Below the pieces are notes generated by a model. The model did not search any database. It worked only from the letters and a program-made list of their open reading frames with translations, and was not told where the DNA came from. 64,000 bases of DNA from Epiperipatus broadwayi (taxonomy: Eukaryota; Onychophora; Udeonychophora; Euonychophora; Peripatidae). The stretch lies in NCBI GenBank assembly GCA_028023455.1, contig JAQFVV010006354.1:374001-438000 (forward strand). Reading direction: 5' to 3'. Made by a program: the position numbers and the translations under genes. Every line of letters begins with the position of its first letter. Positions within the stretch are counted from its first letter, which is position 1. Below are positions 25,120-38,219 of the stretch, in pieces.

Positions 25120-27940
25120 CAACAAAATTTCCTTTGTTCCAATTTATATCTGGTAACTAATCACATTGTTAGTTAAGTTAACCCTGAGAATTAACCAGTT
25201 AATATGCCTTAATCAATGCTTTGTAGTATTTAGGTTTATTTTGTATAGCTAGCTAAAGTAACAATATAAATAGTAATTAGAGTACATTCACTCATGTGTA
25301 ATATATTTTCTGTAGTGTAGATAATTTATTAATCATTACTTTCTAAGTTAGTAATTTGTCCAAATAAAGTTAAACATCATAACCTGATTAATTCATTGCA
25401 ATTCCTATTTAATTGTTGGAATTAGGTATATTTTATTATATTTATTTTTGAATGAAAATTAATCAAAACCTGAGATACATGATGGTGAAAATAGATTGTC
25501 CATTTCAATTAATCCACAATTGTTGGAGTTATTTCATTTTTATTTGGGTGTATACCATGTTGTGTTACATTTGGTATTCCAATTGGGAGTTTTTATCTGA
25601 TTTGTGGCTTTTGATGATTAGGACAATTTCATTTCTTCAAACATAAATAAAATTTTCTATTACATTTTCTATTACGATTTCATCTTTATTTATTTAGATA
25701 CTATATATTATTACAATATATATATGAGATCAAATTTACTATTAGTTTTTGTTGATTTTTACGGCTTTAAAAATATGACTGCGAGAAAAAAAATCTAGTT
25801 CTTATTTATATGACAAGGATTATGAGTGATTATCGCTGCTTTTCTGAAAATTAAATCTGGAAACTTATGTATCAATCAAAATAAAGCAATTCACTTTTCC
25901 TGGATCTTATATCTGGTCTGGTTTATCCGCATATAGTAATCTTTGCTATTCCATTGACACATCTTTTACTGCTTCATATGCATTACATCTAAAGATAAGT
26001 TTGTCACATCATCAGTAAGTGTTGATCAGGTCTGTCAGGTGATCTGTTCAGGCTGCCAATAGGCACCACAAGTTGTGGATAGTTTGAATGATGTGTGGAT
26101 CTGAAGGTCAACTGTCATTAACATTTAAATAGTGGCCATTAAAGAGTACTTACTACTACATTATAGAATAATACCATTTCCAATGCAATGTCTTTTTGTC
26201 TCCAGTTTTTCCTTCTTTTAGTCACTTAAGTGATTGTAGAGTTTAGTCATCAATCTTTTTATACTAATTGTGACAATGTGTCACAGAAATGAAAGGGACC
26301 ATTGAAGTTTAGAAATGGCCTGCCTCACACTGGTTAGGTTGTTGTGTCTAGCAGATTACTTATTACAGTAATAGAAATAATAGTATCAGTAGTAATGGCA
26401 AAATCAGGGATGTAGTGGTATTACTCAAGATAAGTATTATAAATCTTAATTTTTCCCTAAATATAGGTGCATAGAATGTATGAACTTTACTTGATACAGA
26501 CTCTTTAAAACTAGAATTTAGAACTCTATTAGTAGAGGCTGTTATATCTGCTTTTAGTAAACTTGTCTTCCTGGGGAAGGACATTTAATAGAACAAGCAG
26601 ATAGAATTTTTTTTTAAAGAAAAACAGACCAGTAAGTGAAAAAATGCATGGTGGTTGGATTTACTGTAAAGTGTAATTTAATATATACTATTGTTTGCAT
26701 TTCTTGTTGTATCAAAGAAAAATTAAGGGTGTTAAAACTTGATTTACAGTAGTAGTCGCCATCGTTTTAGTGTCTATAATACTCCAACCTTAAATTAAGA
26801 GAAAGGAAGCTTTTATTCTTTGTAGGATAGCATTATTCTAGCAATATCATTAAAAGATTCAATTTTTCTTTTTTGAGATTTTAATGCATATGTTGGTGCA
26901 AATAATAAACTTTGCCTTGAAAGTTATTGGAAATAATGGTATTGATTCTGTACATTCAAGTGATTTGTTGTTAGTAAATTTTTGTACAATATATAAATTG
27001 ACTATCATAAATATTTTGTTAGGCAGAAAAACTTATAAAGGAACATGGATGCATTCATGCTCAACACAATGATATTTAATTAATTTTGTTATCGTTAGGA
27101 GTCAGAATACAACAGAAGTTCAAATTATGTGAGCACTTTAAAGTTCATATATTAGATGGATCATAGATAAACATATTCCAAATTTAAAATGATAGGTGCA
27201 TAAAAAATAGATCTTATTCCAATTATATTCACAAGAAAATCGGTGTTTGTTTTTATAGGAATCTATTATCTGTACTAAATTTTAACAACTATTAAATACT
27301 AAAATTGGTAATTAGGATCGTCGGGATTGTCATATTTCTGAAGCATATAATTATTTTAAAAAGTGTGTTATAAATATAAGTAAATAATGTATTTGTAGGT
27401 TCACTGAAAAAAAATCATAGTTGGAAGAAATAAAATTTTAAATTTATTTTTTCTATTTATAAGTTAATTCAATATGGCAATTGCATAAGTAAATAAAATA
27501 TTTTTTTTAAAATGGCTAATACTCTAGCTATTTAATTTTTTTTATTGCATATGAAAAAAGCTAAAAGTTAAATATTTTAACATTTTTATTAATAGATTAT
27601 TTTATATTATTTGGACTTTAGTTATTTAATGAATGTATTTTTTTTTATGTAATCTAATTATATTAAAGCATTTTTATAAAGTATAAAAGTGTGAAGTTTT
27701 TATTTTTAAAAATAACACTTTTTCTTATAATATTTTATTTGTTTAATTAAGAATGCAAAAGAAAGGTAAAAGCTTTTACATTTTACTTTTAGGAATATTT
27801 GACATGTTGGAAAAATATTCTTCTGAGATTTGAGTTTCAAAATGCCTGGCAGTTGCTGTTAAAAATAAGTGTCGATATTCTGACTTCAACACATCACTGT
27901 CGCTTTGATACACAGACATATATATGTTCTCAGAATTAGT
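25120..27940. other. A+T-rich stretch, possible repeat relic near 26.0-26.6 kb
   Basis: The 25.9-26.6 kb part is somewhat less A+T-rich (GATCAGGTCTGTCAGGTGAT, ACTGGTTAGGTTGTTGTGTC) and has a 73-codon minus frame (26584-26363). This may be an old transposon fragment. Nothing diagnostic was recognised. The rest is simple A+T-rich DNA. Confidence 0.35.
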
Positions 27941-27946
27941 TAAAGA

Positions 27947-27949
<3 letters not shown>

Positions 27950-28034
<85 letters not shown>
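27950..28034. repeat. (TA)n microsatellite, ~85 bp
   Basis: About 42 uninterrupted AT units. The frames crossing it on both strands are repeat artefacts. Confidence 0.95.
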
Positions 28035-28037
<3 letters not shown>

Positions 28038-28039
28038 AC

Positions 28040-31000
28040 ATCAATAAACAACATGTTAATACTACAAACCTCCACATTATTATCCTGTTCATCAGTCATA
28101 TTTTATTTTTAATTGATTATTTTTTGGGTAATCACATATTTCTCTATGACATTATTTATAATGAAAATTTATATTGGTAATGTTAGTTACTTTTTTTACT
28201 TCTTTTCTAGTTAACTAATTCATTTTATACATTCAGCCACAATGTCTATCAATATGACCATTATTTATTTATTTATTTTGCATTTCTAACATCATAGCTG
28301 TTAACAAATACTTTGTAAACATAGAAAGTGTTTTATTATTTGTTTTAGATTATTTTAATATTTCAGAAATTTTTTGCAGGTTGGATTTGATACAGGTTTT
28401 GACAATTCTAGTAGATCAAGAATTAGATATATTCTGCATATCAAAAACACAAAATATATTTCTAATAGATGAATCTAGATTATTATTAAAGATAATCATT
28501 ATTTTTGTTCACTATTTTAGAAAATACAAACACATACTCATCTTCTGCTTAAATTTGTATCTGTTTATAAAACAAAACCAGTATGTTCATGCTTCCTTAC
28601 ATTTATAGGAAACCATACAAATTCAGTCACAAATTTCATGTTCTGAAGCATACCAAATCTGCTAATTACTTTGTCAATTAGTTGCTACATGCATACTTTT
28701 TTTTATCTTTTACCAAATTATTTACGAACCACCAAGCAATAAACCATTCAATTAGTTTTACTTGTTTCATTATGCTGCAAATGCTTTTCTGTATATACAG
28801 ATAATTTATCAATGATTTACAAGTTTTTAAAAAAAGTTTATATGTATTACACATAGATATGTAGTCACGAATATATCTATAATACATTACCAATTTTCAT
28901 AACATCTGTAGATTTTTTGTATTTTTGTTTTCAGCTTCTCATTTCTGATAAATATCTTAAAATCAAATTAAGCACAGTTATATATAACACAGTTTTTTTA
29001 TCAATGTTGAAAAAAATTATCATTTTAAAACTCTTGAAAACTATAAGAAATTTCGTGATATACATATTATAATCTTTAGCTTTATCAAAAGCTAATTTTT
29101 TTAAGTAAAATTTTTGTGTCAAGATACCTAAAAAAAATATAATGCAATTTTGTTGCACTTAAATTGTGAGCTAATATATTATAATGCTATAATTTTACAT
29201 AAAAGCTGCTCTATCTATATTTTATAGATTGTACAGCTGTAAAATAATTTTTACATAGCTTAAATAATGAGTTTTAACTTAAATAAATATTTAACTTGCT
29301 AAAGTCTTTAAATATTTAAATAGCTGGTAAGTTAAATGATAAATAATGCATTTTCAAGTTAAAATTATTAACTTATTCCTTATTTACTGATAAAATGCTA
29401 CAAAAAGCTTGTTCAGAAACCAGGTTCAAAATCGACTTTTGGTTTGCTGGTACCTAAAACTAAAGATATAATATTTTAATTCATTTTAGTGTTAACATCT
29501 AATATTATAGTTAAATATTTTAGACTAATTTAATCAGAAAGAATTTAATAAAGTTAGTGATTAAAGTTAGAGTTTTAAAGTAATGAATAAATGAACATTG
29601 CATGAATGAATAAACATTATACTTATTTAATATATATTTTTCAAATATTCTTAAAAACAATTTAAAACTTATTCTGGGAATTGTCTAAATTTAAAACAGT
29701 AATAAATAAAGGTATTATTTTATATTAATTTTTGTTTTATTAAAGATGTAATATAAATATTAATTATGTAATAATTTATTTTTATCCTTGTGTAGTTTTT
29801 AATAGTTTATTTTTGTTTGCAAAAATAAACAATTAAATAAACTGTTGGAAAATTAAAGGAATTATATTAAAATTTTTTTATTAGAGTGTATATGTGTAGA
29901 TTAATAAAAAGTAACATATGTTTGCAATTCGGAAGTGTTTTTAATTGATGTCAAATGTTTAAAAAATGATTTATTATAAAATTGAATAGTAATTAGATAA
30001 TTTTTGATTAACATCTCTCCCTGATGCTAAATAGGTCAAGGATTCAATCTAATCAGGAAAGAGCTTGTAGGTTAAAAGATTAATAATAAATCTAGTAAAA
30101 TGGTCGTATCACCAATAATATAAATAAGATGAGAGTGACATCAGTTTTCATTTTTCTATTCTATTTTCTCATTTTATTTTCATCACACATTTATCTCACT
30201 TCAATTATTTAATTTTAACAGTCATATTTAAAATTTTAAAAAAGGGCAATTTTTTTCAATTATTTTTTTACACTCAGTATGATAGGGTAATTTAAAACTA
30301 TCTTGACACAATTATCTGGATGGAAACACCAAAGAAACTGAAGTTTCTATATCTGTCAACTTTATTGGTAGTATATTTCATTGTTACAATGTTTAGAATA
30401 TTATTTTTCAAGTTTATTGCATTGGAAAACTTTGAAAATTATTGTTTGTCAATTTTTAAGTTCAACTAAACATGTGTTATAAATAAAGTTGTCACAGAAT
30501 ATTTAATTATCTTATTGGCAAGAACATTACAGAAAATATTAATAATTTCTTGATACTTTCTTTAAAATATTTGTTTATATCAAATTGTCTCGAATACATT
30601 TACCTGAGTAAATAGACTTTAAAATTCAAGATAAAAATTGTATATCGATATAATGAATATTTTTTCAGATGTTTATTTACAAAGGAAAATGTTAAACTAA
30701 TAATAATTTTATACATCAGTAAAATAATTTACAAGTGCTATATTTCTACAAAAGACATTATTGTTATTGGAAACAGCACATTTTTTTTACTTATTATGAT
30801 TGTTTCTGCTTTCTCCCCCTGAAAGAGAAAAAGAATTCTTTTTTTTTTCAAGCAAGGCAATAATGATAATCAATCTATAATGAAATGTTAATAAACAATA
30901 TGTGAAATTTAAAAATATTTCACATGATAAAATTTTGGAAATATAAATTTATCTGCAAAAATGGCATTATTTCTATAAACTTAAATGACTTTTCTATATT

Positions 31001-32285
31001 TCAAAGATTTATAAATGCCTACAATAATATTTAAACCTGTAAGTTATTTATTCCCTCCATATATTGCTGTGGAGACCTTTGGGTCACAAATATGATATTG
31101 GAAATAGTTTCTTCTGAAAATACTTAACAATATTAATAAATTCTATTTATTGTAAGTACTTTATTATACAATACTTATATTGCTATTAAAAATTTGAATA
31201 ATTTGTATAATGAATTAATTTAAAACTTGGATTCAAGAACTTAAGATACATTTACTGCAGTATTATGAATGTTTTCTGTAATTTAAACCCATGAATGTAT
31301 TTAATGAATAGTCATAGATATTGTCATATATATTTTCTAACATATATTTAAAATTTACTAAAGATACCAAAAGAAACATGTTCAACATTACATAACTGTA
31401 TAGGAAATTTTAATATCTTAGTTATATTGTCTTATACAATGGATATATTTGCTTTCCACAAGATGTTGTTGCCAATAATCTTTTTCATATTCAAATTTAA
31501 TGGAGAATAATTCAAACAAGAAGCATAAGGACATTATTTAATTTATTTACTTGATGTAAAAGATTGAATTTATTTGTTTTATGATTTTTCATACTATGTT
31601 TATTGGTGTGTATGTTATTTTCTTGTAAAGTACTTTATAATATTTACATATTTTAAAAATAGTATGTGTCTCCTTGTTTAAATAAAAATAATTTATTTAG
31701 GAAGGTATATTGTTATGCTGTAAGCTGAATAAGGAGATGTATATTTCTATAATTTATTTTCTTATTATTTCTTGCCTAATATTAAAGAGTTATATTTGGC
31801 ATTAATTATTATTTATCATATTTAACATTTGTTAGCTATTGTATTTTTGATAGAGATATTAGATTTATTCTCATTTCTATTTTAAGAGTGCTTTTATATA
31901 TGCCAGTATATTTAAAGAGCCTCCATTATTTTTCTAGCTTCTCTTTCAAAGGGATTCATTGTCTCTTATTATTTTTTTTGTTTTGCTAACATTTATATGA
32001 TCATCTTTAGGGATTGTAGCTTAGGCTCTCTTTTTAAGGCAATTCCTATTTAGTATTTTGTCCCTGATATGCATTCTCATTATTTTACCTGACTAGTGAC
32101 AAAGTCCTAGATCCTTTATTAGCCCTCAAAGATAGGTGCATCTTATGAGTGATGCCATCATGCTTTCACTTGGCCTTTCTTTATTATTATTGAAGTTGTA
32201 TTTTGTTTATAGTTATAGTATGTTTAATAAAACATGTATAAGATTTTACTATGGCTTTATCTAGCATGTTTAGTAGTTCTATCAA
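28040..32285. other. A+T-rich stretch without a supported gene
   Basis: A 75-codon plus frame follows TTTTTTGCAG at 28380 (ELDIFCISKT near its middle). It recalls a LINE endonuclease motif or a chance frame and is not called. The 31.9-32.28 kb part is slightly less A+T-rich and may be an old minus-strand repeat. Nothing else seen. Confidence 0.4.
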
Positions 32286-32289
32286 AGTA

Positions 32290-33487
32290 CACCTGGGTCT
32301 CATTTTACGTGATAGATAGGTTCCTCAGAAAACGTGCAAACGAAATCACACAAAAATAGACGTAACTTACATTGAAAAAGGGGGGATGCGGTCTTTGATT
32401 TTTCAAAATTAGCATAAAAGCAACGCACCACTGTAAAATTACTTTAAAATTCGCGCAAAAAAAAAAGGAAATAAAATATGACTAATAAAAAATTTCAAAT
32501 TTGAAAAAAATTGATACAAGAGAAACTTTTTTTAACTATAATATTTAATTTTATTCAAAATAATATATTTTTATGCATAATTTACAGTACAGTAATTTAC
32601 ATTTTTTTATACATGTTTTAATCATTATCGCTATTTGCCCAAAAGCACGTTAGTTTGCAAACTAGTAAAAAATCAGATTCTCATGTGATGAGATGTGATG
32701 TATTTGGCTTCTCCTTAAATGAAGTCAAGAATAGCTCAGCAATTATTCTCACAAGAAGAAATACAACTAGCGGCAAGTTCACTCTCATGTCGTATTAATG
32801 GTTTTCTATTGATGACGATGATGATTTTATTAATTGTTTATGAACTTAGATTTATGATAATAAAAAGACATTTATTCACCACTGCTGGGAAAAATTTAAT
32901 TAAAACTAACAACTAAAAATTAAATTCTTATTTTTGTCTTAATTTTCAATTCCGTTTAAAAATCAAATTTTGTTTTACATCACATTAATTTCAAGTCGCC
33001 TATAAATAATTTTTAAATTGTTAATTACAATTAAAAATCAGATTTTAATTTTTAATTGTGCCCACTACTATTACTGACCTTTTAAAAATAAACTTGTGAA
33101 CACTAAATGATTAATAATTGATTACGTTCTTTTTTAAAAAGCAAAAACAGAATGTGATTTAAAATGCAAAATTAACACGCACAATGTTTGAACAAATTTA
33201 CATTATAATCTTGTAAAATTTAATGTGTGTATACATTAAATGTGGAAATCATGATTTTAATTTCATTATTGCATAAAATCTTACTATTATAAAGCACTGA
33301 AAATATTGAAATTACTAAGATGAAAGTAGAATTCCAATAATGTGCTATTACTTTCAATATAACATAAGTGCACAAAATTTATTATTTAAAGTAATAGCGC
33401 ATTATTGGAGGTCAACTTCCAGTGAAACACGAATTGTGTAACTTCAAAATCGTGTTAAATAAGTCCGCATAAAAAGAGACCCAGGTG
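32290..33487 (+). mobile_element. pogo/Tigger-like MITE, complete copy
   Basis: Starts CACCTGGGTCTCATTTTACG and ends CATAAAAAGAGACCCAGGTG, with TA directly outside both ends (32288-89, 33488-89). These are terminal inverted repeats with a TA target duplication, as in Tc1/mariner-pogo elements; the GGTCTC-GTTTTATGCG type of terminus recalls Tigger. A perfect-looking internal inverted pair near the right end (CCAATAATGTGCTATTACTTT 33334-54; complement with one change 33388-408) flanks 33 nt. There is no transposase frame; the 65-codon frame at 32719 is chance. Length 1198 bp. Its closest relative is the copy at 55953. Confidence 0.8.
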
Positions 33488-33489
33488 TA

Positions 33490-36165
33490 TTAAGGAACTC
33501 TATCTTATTTCTCTAAGCATTTTTGGTTGTCTTAAATGTGAATAATATATTGCAAATGTAAGTCCAAGATTCAAACTTTCCTAATTATCAGGACTAAGTA
33601 TTATAAATAATTTTTAAAAAATTTAAACTTTATTTTAGACATAAATAAGTAATATACATCTGACTTATAATTCCTTCATTGCTGGAATGGTAAGCTAATC
33701 TTATTACTGAGTATGTTAAATATTTATAAAAGGGACACTACTTATGTGAAGGTTATTATCATTATATGAATGAATTAATAAATGAAAACCTTTGTCTAAT
33801 TAAACAATAGAAAATTACTTTAATATGATGGATTATTTTTGCTTAATCCGATTAAATTTATTTTTAATAAAACATAATGCAAATATTTGTTTTTTAATCC
33901 TTCTGTTATACATTTTTGAAGAAGTGACATTGCAAAACGTTTAGCTATGTGGACTATAATATAGATTAATTGTAAGTTTGTTTTGTCTTCCTGTAAATAA
34001 ATATTTGTTATTATTTAAAAAAATTCTTATAGTTGTTTCTTCACATTATTCCAGTTGTCAAATAAATTATTCCACATATTGATTAAAATTTAAATGCTTA
34101 TAGAATATTTATACAATTATTTAAGTGTATTTTTGTAAAAGAATGCATGACATTTAAATTAATAAATGTCACGTTATTAAATTATTCACTTAATAAAGTA
34201 TTACAATTGGATTTGTTATTTTTAATTAATTTGATTTGCTTATTTCAAATCACTGTGCATGTTTATTCTAAAGTTGTTTGCTTATTTTGAAAATCATATT
34301 TATTATTTTATCATAAGAGAACCTATTTTATATTTAGTAAAAAGTGTTTAAATACATTTGTTGTAAGATGTTTAGGATGGCTATAAAATTCTTTACCCAT
34401 TCTTAATATCTGAGTGTAATCCTAGATTATTTGTTATCTTATTCTAAAATTAAAAGATCGTGTTATATTTTGTTTAATAATATTATTGTTATTGTCATAA
34501 TTATGATAAGACGTAGGGGAAGTGTATGTCTTTTATTTTATTAATTAGGATTGCATTCATCATGGAATAAATCTAAATAGTGGAAGAATTTATAAGAACG
34601 TATTATCCTGATTTAATGTAATGAACCATATTATTAAATTTATTATTTTATTTTAATATTACAATTTATCATTCAAGATTTTCAAAGAATATTTTGAATT
34701 TTATAAGAATTAATGTTTCACCTGATCAGAGCAATGAAATGCTTAGAAGATCTTTAGAAGAATGTAGTTGTATTAGATCTTTGTAGAAGAAATTCAAATG
34801 CAACCTTAATGGCATATATTTACAATATAAAGATTTTACTTATGCTAGAGTGAGCTGAGAATTCTTCGCCTCTTCATTTATTAATATATTACTTTGTATT
34901 TTACTATATTTTTATTATAATGCTTTCCCGATATATCTTTGTATTATGGTATATGTTATGACCCCTCTGAGTATAGCTTTATCAAGAGATGTTTTTTTAG
35001 CTTGTACTTTGTGTAGTGTCTCAATCTCTTTCACTTTCTTTAAGTTACAGAATGATTTCCTTTTCATGTGACTATCGTTCATCAAAAGGATTTAGGTCGA
35101 TTGTCTAGGGTTTAAACATTGCTGGCTAATTCTTTTTCTTATCAGCTCTCTGACCATCATTATCTTTATACATTACTATATATTTTATGTGTTAATATGT
35201 TGGGCTATCTACTCATGAACCAACTAAGATCCAACAAAAAAAACTTTTAATAGTTAATTTTACTGCACCAGATTATTTTCTTAAGGATTAACAATTTAAT
35301 TAAGACTTATTCAATTTTTTCTTTTTTTTCCCAAAACAATTTAATTACCTGTAACATAATTGAAGTCCAATAAATTTATAATCAGACTAATTTTTTCACA
35401 AATTAAAAATATGAGTAAATTTTATAAGTATATATTTTTTCCAAAATATAGAGATTTCACATCCAATTTTTATAAGCTTGTTGAAATTATATTATTAAAA
35501 TTGACAGATTCACTAATAAGTAGAATACATGTTAAATTTATTTTAATTTTTTCTTATATTTTAACCTGTATCAATTTTTATTCATATCCAGATATTATTT
35601 TGTTTAAATTATCATTATTTTTAATTAATAAAATGCTCATTTATATCAGAAGATTACACAAGTTTATTTAATTGGTGGTTTAATGTAAGTGATAATATAT
35701 TTATATACATAATATACATACTATTAACTGATGATCAACTTCTCACTTTTTTAAAATAAATTTTAAACAATAATTTAATGGTGCTTTTATAAATGCATAT
35801 ATCTTATTACAGAAAAATTACTTTTAATAGTGAAAAATGTAATTATTAATTCAGGAATTCATAAGAAGTTCTAACACCAGAAGTGACAGAGTGAAACTAT
35901 CCTCCATAGATTATGAGCCACACTAAACCACACATCATTGTTTATTGCATTTATAAATATAATTTTTTAATGAATTCATATACAGTTTCTCATGTTTTTT
36001 TCTTTTAAATTTGAATATATATATATATAAAGCAGTTTTACAAAATAAATTGATAAAAAAGATATAATAAATCCTGGAAGAAAATAAAGTTTTGAAAAAT
36101 TGATGTACACATAGAATTCCCCTCCAATATGAGAAATCAAATAAAAATTTCAAATCAGAACACTT
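33490..36165. other. A+T-rich stretch, possible decayed repeat
   Basis: At about 34.87-35.19 kb the sequence is less A+T-rich. On the minus strand it has an open piece of about 44 codons (KVKEIETLHKV..LRGVITYTIIQRYIGKAL), unrecognised, perhaps an old LINE fragment. The remaining frames are composition-driven. Confidence 0.35.
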
Positions 36166-36172
36166 TAATTTA

Positions 36173-36615
36173 CACCTGGGTCTCTTTTTATGCAATGGAT
36201 AGGTTCCACAAAAAACTTGCATTAAAAAAATCACACAAAAATAGACTTAACTTACATTGAAAAATATGGGGATATGTTCCTTAATTTTCAGAAATCACAT
36301 AAAACCAAAGTAACAAGTTAAAATTATTTTAAAGTTCACATAAAAAAAATAAGGAAATAAAGCATGACTAATAAAAAATTTCAAATATTTGAAAAAAATT
36401 GATACAAGACAAACTTTTTTACTTTTTTTATTAACTTTAATTTTATTCAAAACAATATGTTTTTATGTGTTATTTATTTTACATTTTTTCATACATATTT
36501 TAATCATTGTCGCTATTTGACAATATGCAGGTTCATTTGTGAACTGGTAAAAAATCAGATTCCTCACAAGAGGAAATATGATTAGCGCCAACTTCAGTCT
36601 CGTGCTGTATTAATT
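36173..36615 (+). mobile_element. pogo/Tigger-like MITE, 5' part only
   Basis: TA followed by CACCTGGGTCTCTTTTTATG, then the same order as the complete copies (GATAGGTTCC, AAAATAGACTTAACTTACATTG, GGAAATAAAGCATGACTAATAA). It loses similarity after GTGCTGTATTAAT near 36615. The right end and inverted repeat are missing. It is more decayed at CpG sites (CA/TG) than the copy at 32290. Confidence 0.75.
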
Positions 36616-36619
36616 ATGT

Positions 36620-37680
36620 ATAATCCACCATTTAGAGAAATGGCACTAATTTTGGAAAAATACATGCATCAGCCAAGACAGTAAAGATCTACTTACTTTT
36701 CAAAGAAATAATAAAATCAAAGAGAAAGGTAAATCTTACATTATTATAACAATAGAGTTATCATGATCAAGTAAAAGAGGTGATATTCTTTTCAAGGTTT
36801 TTCTTAAAAAACTTTAAAATATTTTCAAGATTGGTGATTTTAAATATGTATAATAGACCTTTAAATAAAAGTCAAAAACTTACAGAAGCAAAAAATCATG
36901 CATATTGTGCAATAATACAACAGTATTAACAATATTATTAGAAGAAGAAAATCATAAAATTTACAATGAGATGTTTTGAAATTAATTATTCATGTGGTCA
37001 GTTGCTTGGGAGTCCAAATAATATTTTAGTAGCAGATAAGTACCGTTAAATACTTTACATAAGCTGACAACACCATTTTCATATAATTTGATTGATTTTT
37101 TTTTTTACTTTTCTCAAGTGGAAATCAATTTAGAAACCCTCAGCTTTAGAATTTAATCACTACTCTAAATCTGTAGAACAAAAGGGAAATTAACAAAGTA
37201 AATATTAATATAATAATCATCAACTACTGCTTTTTATAATATTCATTTTAGAGTATAGTATATTTTGAACTTTGACAACTAGTATTTGTAATATAAAATG
37301 AGCTTTAGTCATTCTCCTGTAATACATTTATTTTGATAAAGCCAAATTACCGGTTTCATTTTTTATTTTTGAATTCAAACGTAATAAGTTCAATTATAAC
37401 CAACTTACATTGGTGTAATTTATTTTTAGAGTGTGGAAGTTGTTAATTCACATACCAGAATTGATAATGTATTTAATTATATAATGTTAAGCACTTGACA
37501 TGTGTCTGGATCAGTTGTAGGTATTCTTTAATGATCTTGCATTAAATGTTTTAGTTATATATAATAATAATAATAATAAAAACTCAAATGGATTTATTGC
37601 TTGAGAGCTCTTAAGATGTTCAATCATTGGAAATACCACTACCTGAAGTGATTCTAGGCTAACACATTTCAGAATCTGAC
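36620..37680. other. A+T-rich stretch, nothing recognised
   Basis: Includes a short ATA run near 37562-37580. No gene. Confidence 0.5.
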
Positions 37681-37686
37681 ACTCTA

Positions 37687-37871
37687 AACATCACATGATC
37701 ACAAGTTAGAAACTAGTTTGGGGATATAGGATGAGTAGGCACTAGATAGAGATTTTATGTACAAGCCTTCTGGCATCTATTGATTACTCTGGCTTGCACT
37801 GAGTAGCACTACTGTATGGAGAGTTTTACCTGTTTTAATCTGACACTTTACCATTGTGCTAAACTGGGCAT
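37687..37871 (-). repeat. SINE-like dispersed repeat
   Basis: Read on the minus strand it begins GCCCAGTTTAGCACAATGG, which resembles a tRNA A-box region. After about 20 nt comes AGGTAAAACTCTCCATAC, a possible decayed B box. The body CAGAGTAATCAATAGATGCC, AGAAGGCTTGT, CTAGTGCCTACTCATCC is shared with the repeats at 44.2-45.0 kb. A tRNA-derived SINE is likely; boundaries and target duplication are not certain. Confidence 0.5.
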
Positions 37872-38163
37872 TATATATAATTATAAGATTTTAAATTGTT
37901 AGTTACTAACAGAGAAAGTATATTTAGTGTTTTCTATACTGATAAATTTAAAGTATTCCATTTTCAAAGTAAGCTATTTATAATAAATATTAATATATCA
38001 TAAATAAAATGGACCAAAAATGTGTTTAACATTACATAAATGTTTAGATACAATATAAATTGTTATTGTATGAAGTAACAACTTTCAATCAAACTTTAAA
38101 AATTCAATATCTGGATGTAAGTCACTTATAAATCATACTTATTACAAATATTTTAGCTTAGAG

Positions 38164-38215
38164 CAGGTGTTGGCACAGTGCAGCTTGTGTGTCAAATGTG
38201 GCTCTTTGATCCCAA
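38164..38215 (+). mobile_element. hAT-like terminal sequence (relic)
   Basis: CAGGTGTTGGCACAGTGCAG followed by TGTGGCTCTTTGATCCC has the layout of hAT terminal repeats (CAGNGGTCGGCA.. then ..GCGGCTCTTTG.CCC) with CpG decay. No matching opposite end was found, so it is one end or a fragment. The 94-codon frame at 38574 downstream does not resemble hAT transposase. Confidence 0.45.
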
Positions 38216-38219
38216 TCTC

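Noticed and set aside
28381-28608. 75-codon frame after TTTTTTGCAG, with a LINE-endonuclease-like ELDIFCISKT
   Set aside because: Single weak motif, no flanking LINE sequence, no convincing donor; could equally be chance.
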